From: Candidatus Subteraquimicrobium carltonvillense
GTDB lineage: Bacteria > Actinomycetota > Aquicultoria > Subteraquimicrobiales > Subteraquimicrobiaceae
Assembly (NCBI GenBank): GCA_002339355.1
Contig: DDKQ01000063.1
Coordinates: forward strand, 2,923-9,624
Length of the DNA: 6,702 nt
Direction of reading: 5' to 3'
The first letter of the stretch is position 1; each line of letters opens with the position of its first letter. The translations under genes and the position numbers were made by a program. This document shows positions 6,350-6,702 of the stretch, in pieces. The notes under the pieces are model-generated. The model had not been told where the DNA came from, did not search any database, and was given only the letters and a program-made list of their open reading frames with translations.

Positions 6350-6400
6350 AAAAAACAACCCAGAACGTTTTAACCCAAATTTCTAGGTCAAGTCCTGGGT
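6350..6400 (-). terminator. Intrinsic terminator in the guaB3 leader (attenuator)
   Basis: On the minus strand ACCCAGGAC (6400-6392) pairs with GTTCTGGGT (6366-6358), nine pairs with one G-T wobble. An inner hairpin ACCTA/TGGGT closes a small loop. The stem is followed by TGTTTTTT (6357-6350). It lies between the promoter and the guaB3 start, about 60 bases before the ATG, so it would stop transcription prematurely unless prevented. This is the hallmark of attenuation or riboswitch control of the operon. Confidence 0.75.
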
Positions 6401-6427
6401 GTTTAATCCGCTTTGAACTTCCGCCAC
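6383..6427 (-). CDS. Possible leader peptide overlapping the attenuator
   Basis: A GTG at 6427-6425 opens a 14-codon frame reading MAEVQSGLNTQDLT (initiating GTG as Met) and ending in TAG inside the terminator loop. AAAGG lies about ten bases upstream and GAG about four, so a weak ribosome binding site is possible. The frame crosses the 5' arm of the terminator stem, as in ribosome-mediated attenuators. It holds two Gln codons but no run of one amino acid. It could equally be a chance frame. Confidence 0.2.
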   Translation of the reverse strand: MAEVQSGLNTQDLT

Positions 6428-6458
6428 CTTACTCTTTACCTTTGTATCAGGATTTAAA
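6402..6458 (-). ncRNA. Orphan riboswitch-like or attenuator leader element
   Basis: Near the predicted 5' end of the transcript, TTT-A-AATCC (6458-6450) can pair with GGATTAAA (6409-6402), eight pairs with one bulged A. The enclosed loop of about 40 bases is very purine-rich (GGTAAAGAGTAAGGTGGCGG) and has little internal pairing. The bases TCCTG (6452-6448) could instead pair with CAGGA (6397-6393) in the 5' arm of the terminator, so the two folds exclude one another. I do not recognise a known class: it lacks the purine-riboswitch core. A protein-binding or leader-peptide mechanism is also possible. Confidence 0.4.
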
Positions 6459-6464
6459 ATTAAT

Positions 6465-6702
6465 TTATCTTAGCACCCTAAAAGAAATGGTGTCAAGATT
6501 TTTGATTCTCGTCTCCGGGGGGATTTCCTTCCATGGGACACAAATAATGGATTCTGCATGGGTCATAATTCTTTCAGTTCTCCTGGTATCATTTGACCAC
6601 CTCAAAAAAATTCCAAATTCTAATTTCTAAATGTAATGTTTACGCACATTGGTAACAATTCTCTGACATAAAATATTGATTTCTTCTCTGGCGTGGAGTA
6701 AG
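6465..6702 (-). other. Unassigned intergenic stretch with an interrupted reading frame
   Basis: On the minus strand one frame runs from the window edge to a TAG at 6629-6627 (24 codons, ending NVRKHYI). It continues in the same frame for 53 codons to TAA at 6467-6465, including MTHAESIICVPWKEIPPE. The second part has no convincing start and runs into the gua promoter. It may be the tail of a neighbouring gene followed by a decayed frame, or a non-coding interspersed repeat. An inverted repeat AATGT/ACATT lies around 6634-6650. No RNA gene is seen. Confidence 0.3.
6467..6496 (-). promoter_or_regulatory. Promoter of the guaB3-guaA-chorismate mutase operon
   Basis: On the minus strand a perfect TTGACA (6496-6491) is followed after 18 bases by TAAGAT (6472-6467), preceded by TGC as an extended -10. 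Transcription would start near 6460, which leaves an untranslated leader of about 165 bases before guaB3. The long leader and its terminator make this a regulated promoter region. Confidence 0.65.

Noticed and set aside
6402..6458. Guanine riboswitch upstream of guaB3
   Set aside because: The closing stem recalls a purine aptamer, but the two paired arms and conserved loop bases of that class are absent; the loop is nearly all purine.
6442..6630. Plus-strand open frame of 62 codons at the right end
   Set aside because: It overlaps the gua promoter and leader, has no ribosome binding site and no recognisable motif.
1..6702. CRISPR array, tRNA, rRNA or complete transposase
   Set aside because: No regularly spaced repeats, no cloverleaf with a T-arm GTTCGA core, and no transposase catalytic motif was seen on either strand.

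Overview
The window looks like a chromosomal segment of a bacterium of moderate GC content that uses ATG, GTG and TTG starts with strong GGAGG-type ribosome binding sites. A GuaB3-type IMP dehydrogenase homologue (a family best known from Actinobacteria and Cyanobacteria) next to guaA, plus a MenA-like quinone prenyltransferase, suggests a deep-branching, possibly anaerobic or thermophilic actinobacterium-like lineage. That placement is inference; nothing in the window names the species.

Layout. (1) Bases 1-328: the possible tail of an upstream gene (1-72), then non-coding DNA carrying the first copy of an imperfect repeat (211-243). (2) 329-1149, minus strand: a compact MntA-HepT toxin-antitoxin pair (type VII) with TAATG translational coupling and its own extended -10 promoter. 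A second copy of the repeat (1248-1281) lies beyond its promoter, so the module sits between two direct repeats. (3) 1344-3220, plus strand: a UbiA-superfamily (MenA-like) prenyltransferase followed after 14 bases by a CaCA-family cation exchanger, probably one operon, with a candidate promoter and a perfect 12-base palindrome upstream. (4) 6294-3258, minus strand: guaB3 - guaA - chorismate mutase (AroQ class), a purine/shikimate operon. (5) 6295-6496: a good promoter (TTGACA, extended -10) and a leader of about 165 nt with a closing stem, a short reading frame and a clear intrinsic terminator placed before guaB3. This is an attenuator or riboswitch-like control region that I cannot assign to a known class. 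(6) 6465-6702: non-coding or degenerate sequence with an interrupted minus-strand reading frame, possibly an interspersed repeat or the tail of another gene.

How it works together. guaB3 and guaA cover or border the two steps from IMP to GMP (IMP to XMP, XMP to GMP with glutamine and ATP), and their transcription is probably gated by premature termination in the leader. AroQ makes prephenate from chorismate, and chorismate also feeds one route to menaquinone, whose prenylation step is the likely job of the convergent menA-like gene. No functional link between the purine genes and AroQ can be proven from sequence. The least explained elements are the guaB3 leader, the repeat pair around the toxin-antitoxin module, and the exchanger that lacks one of the two signature glutamates.
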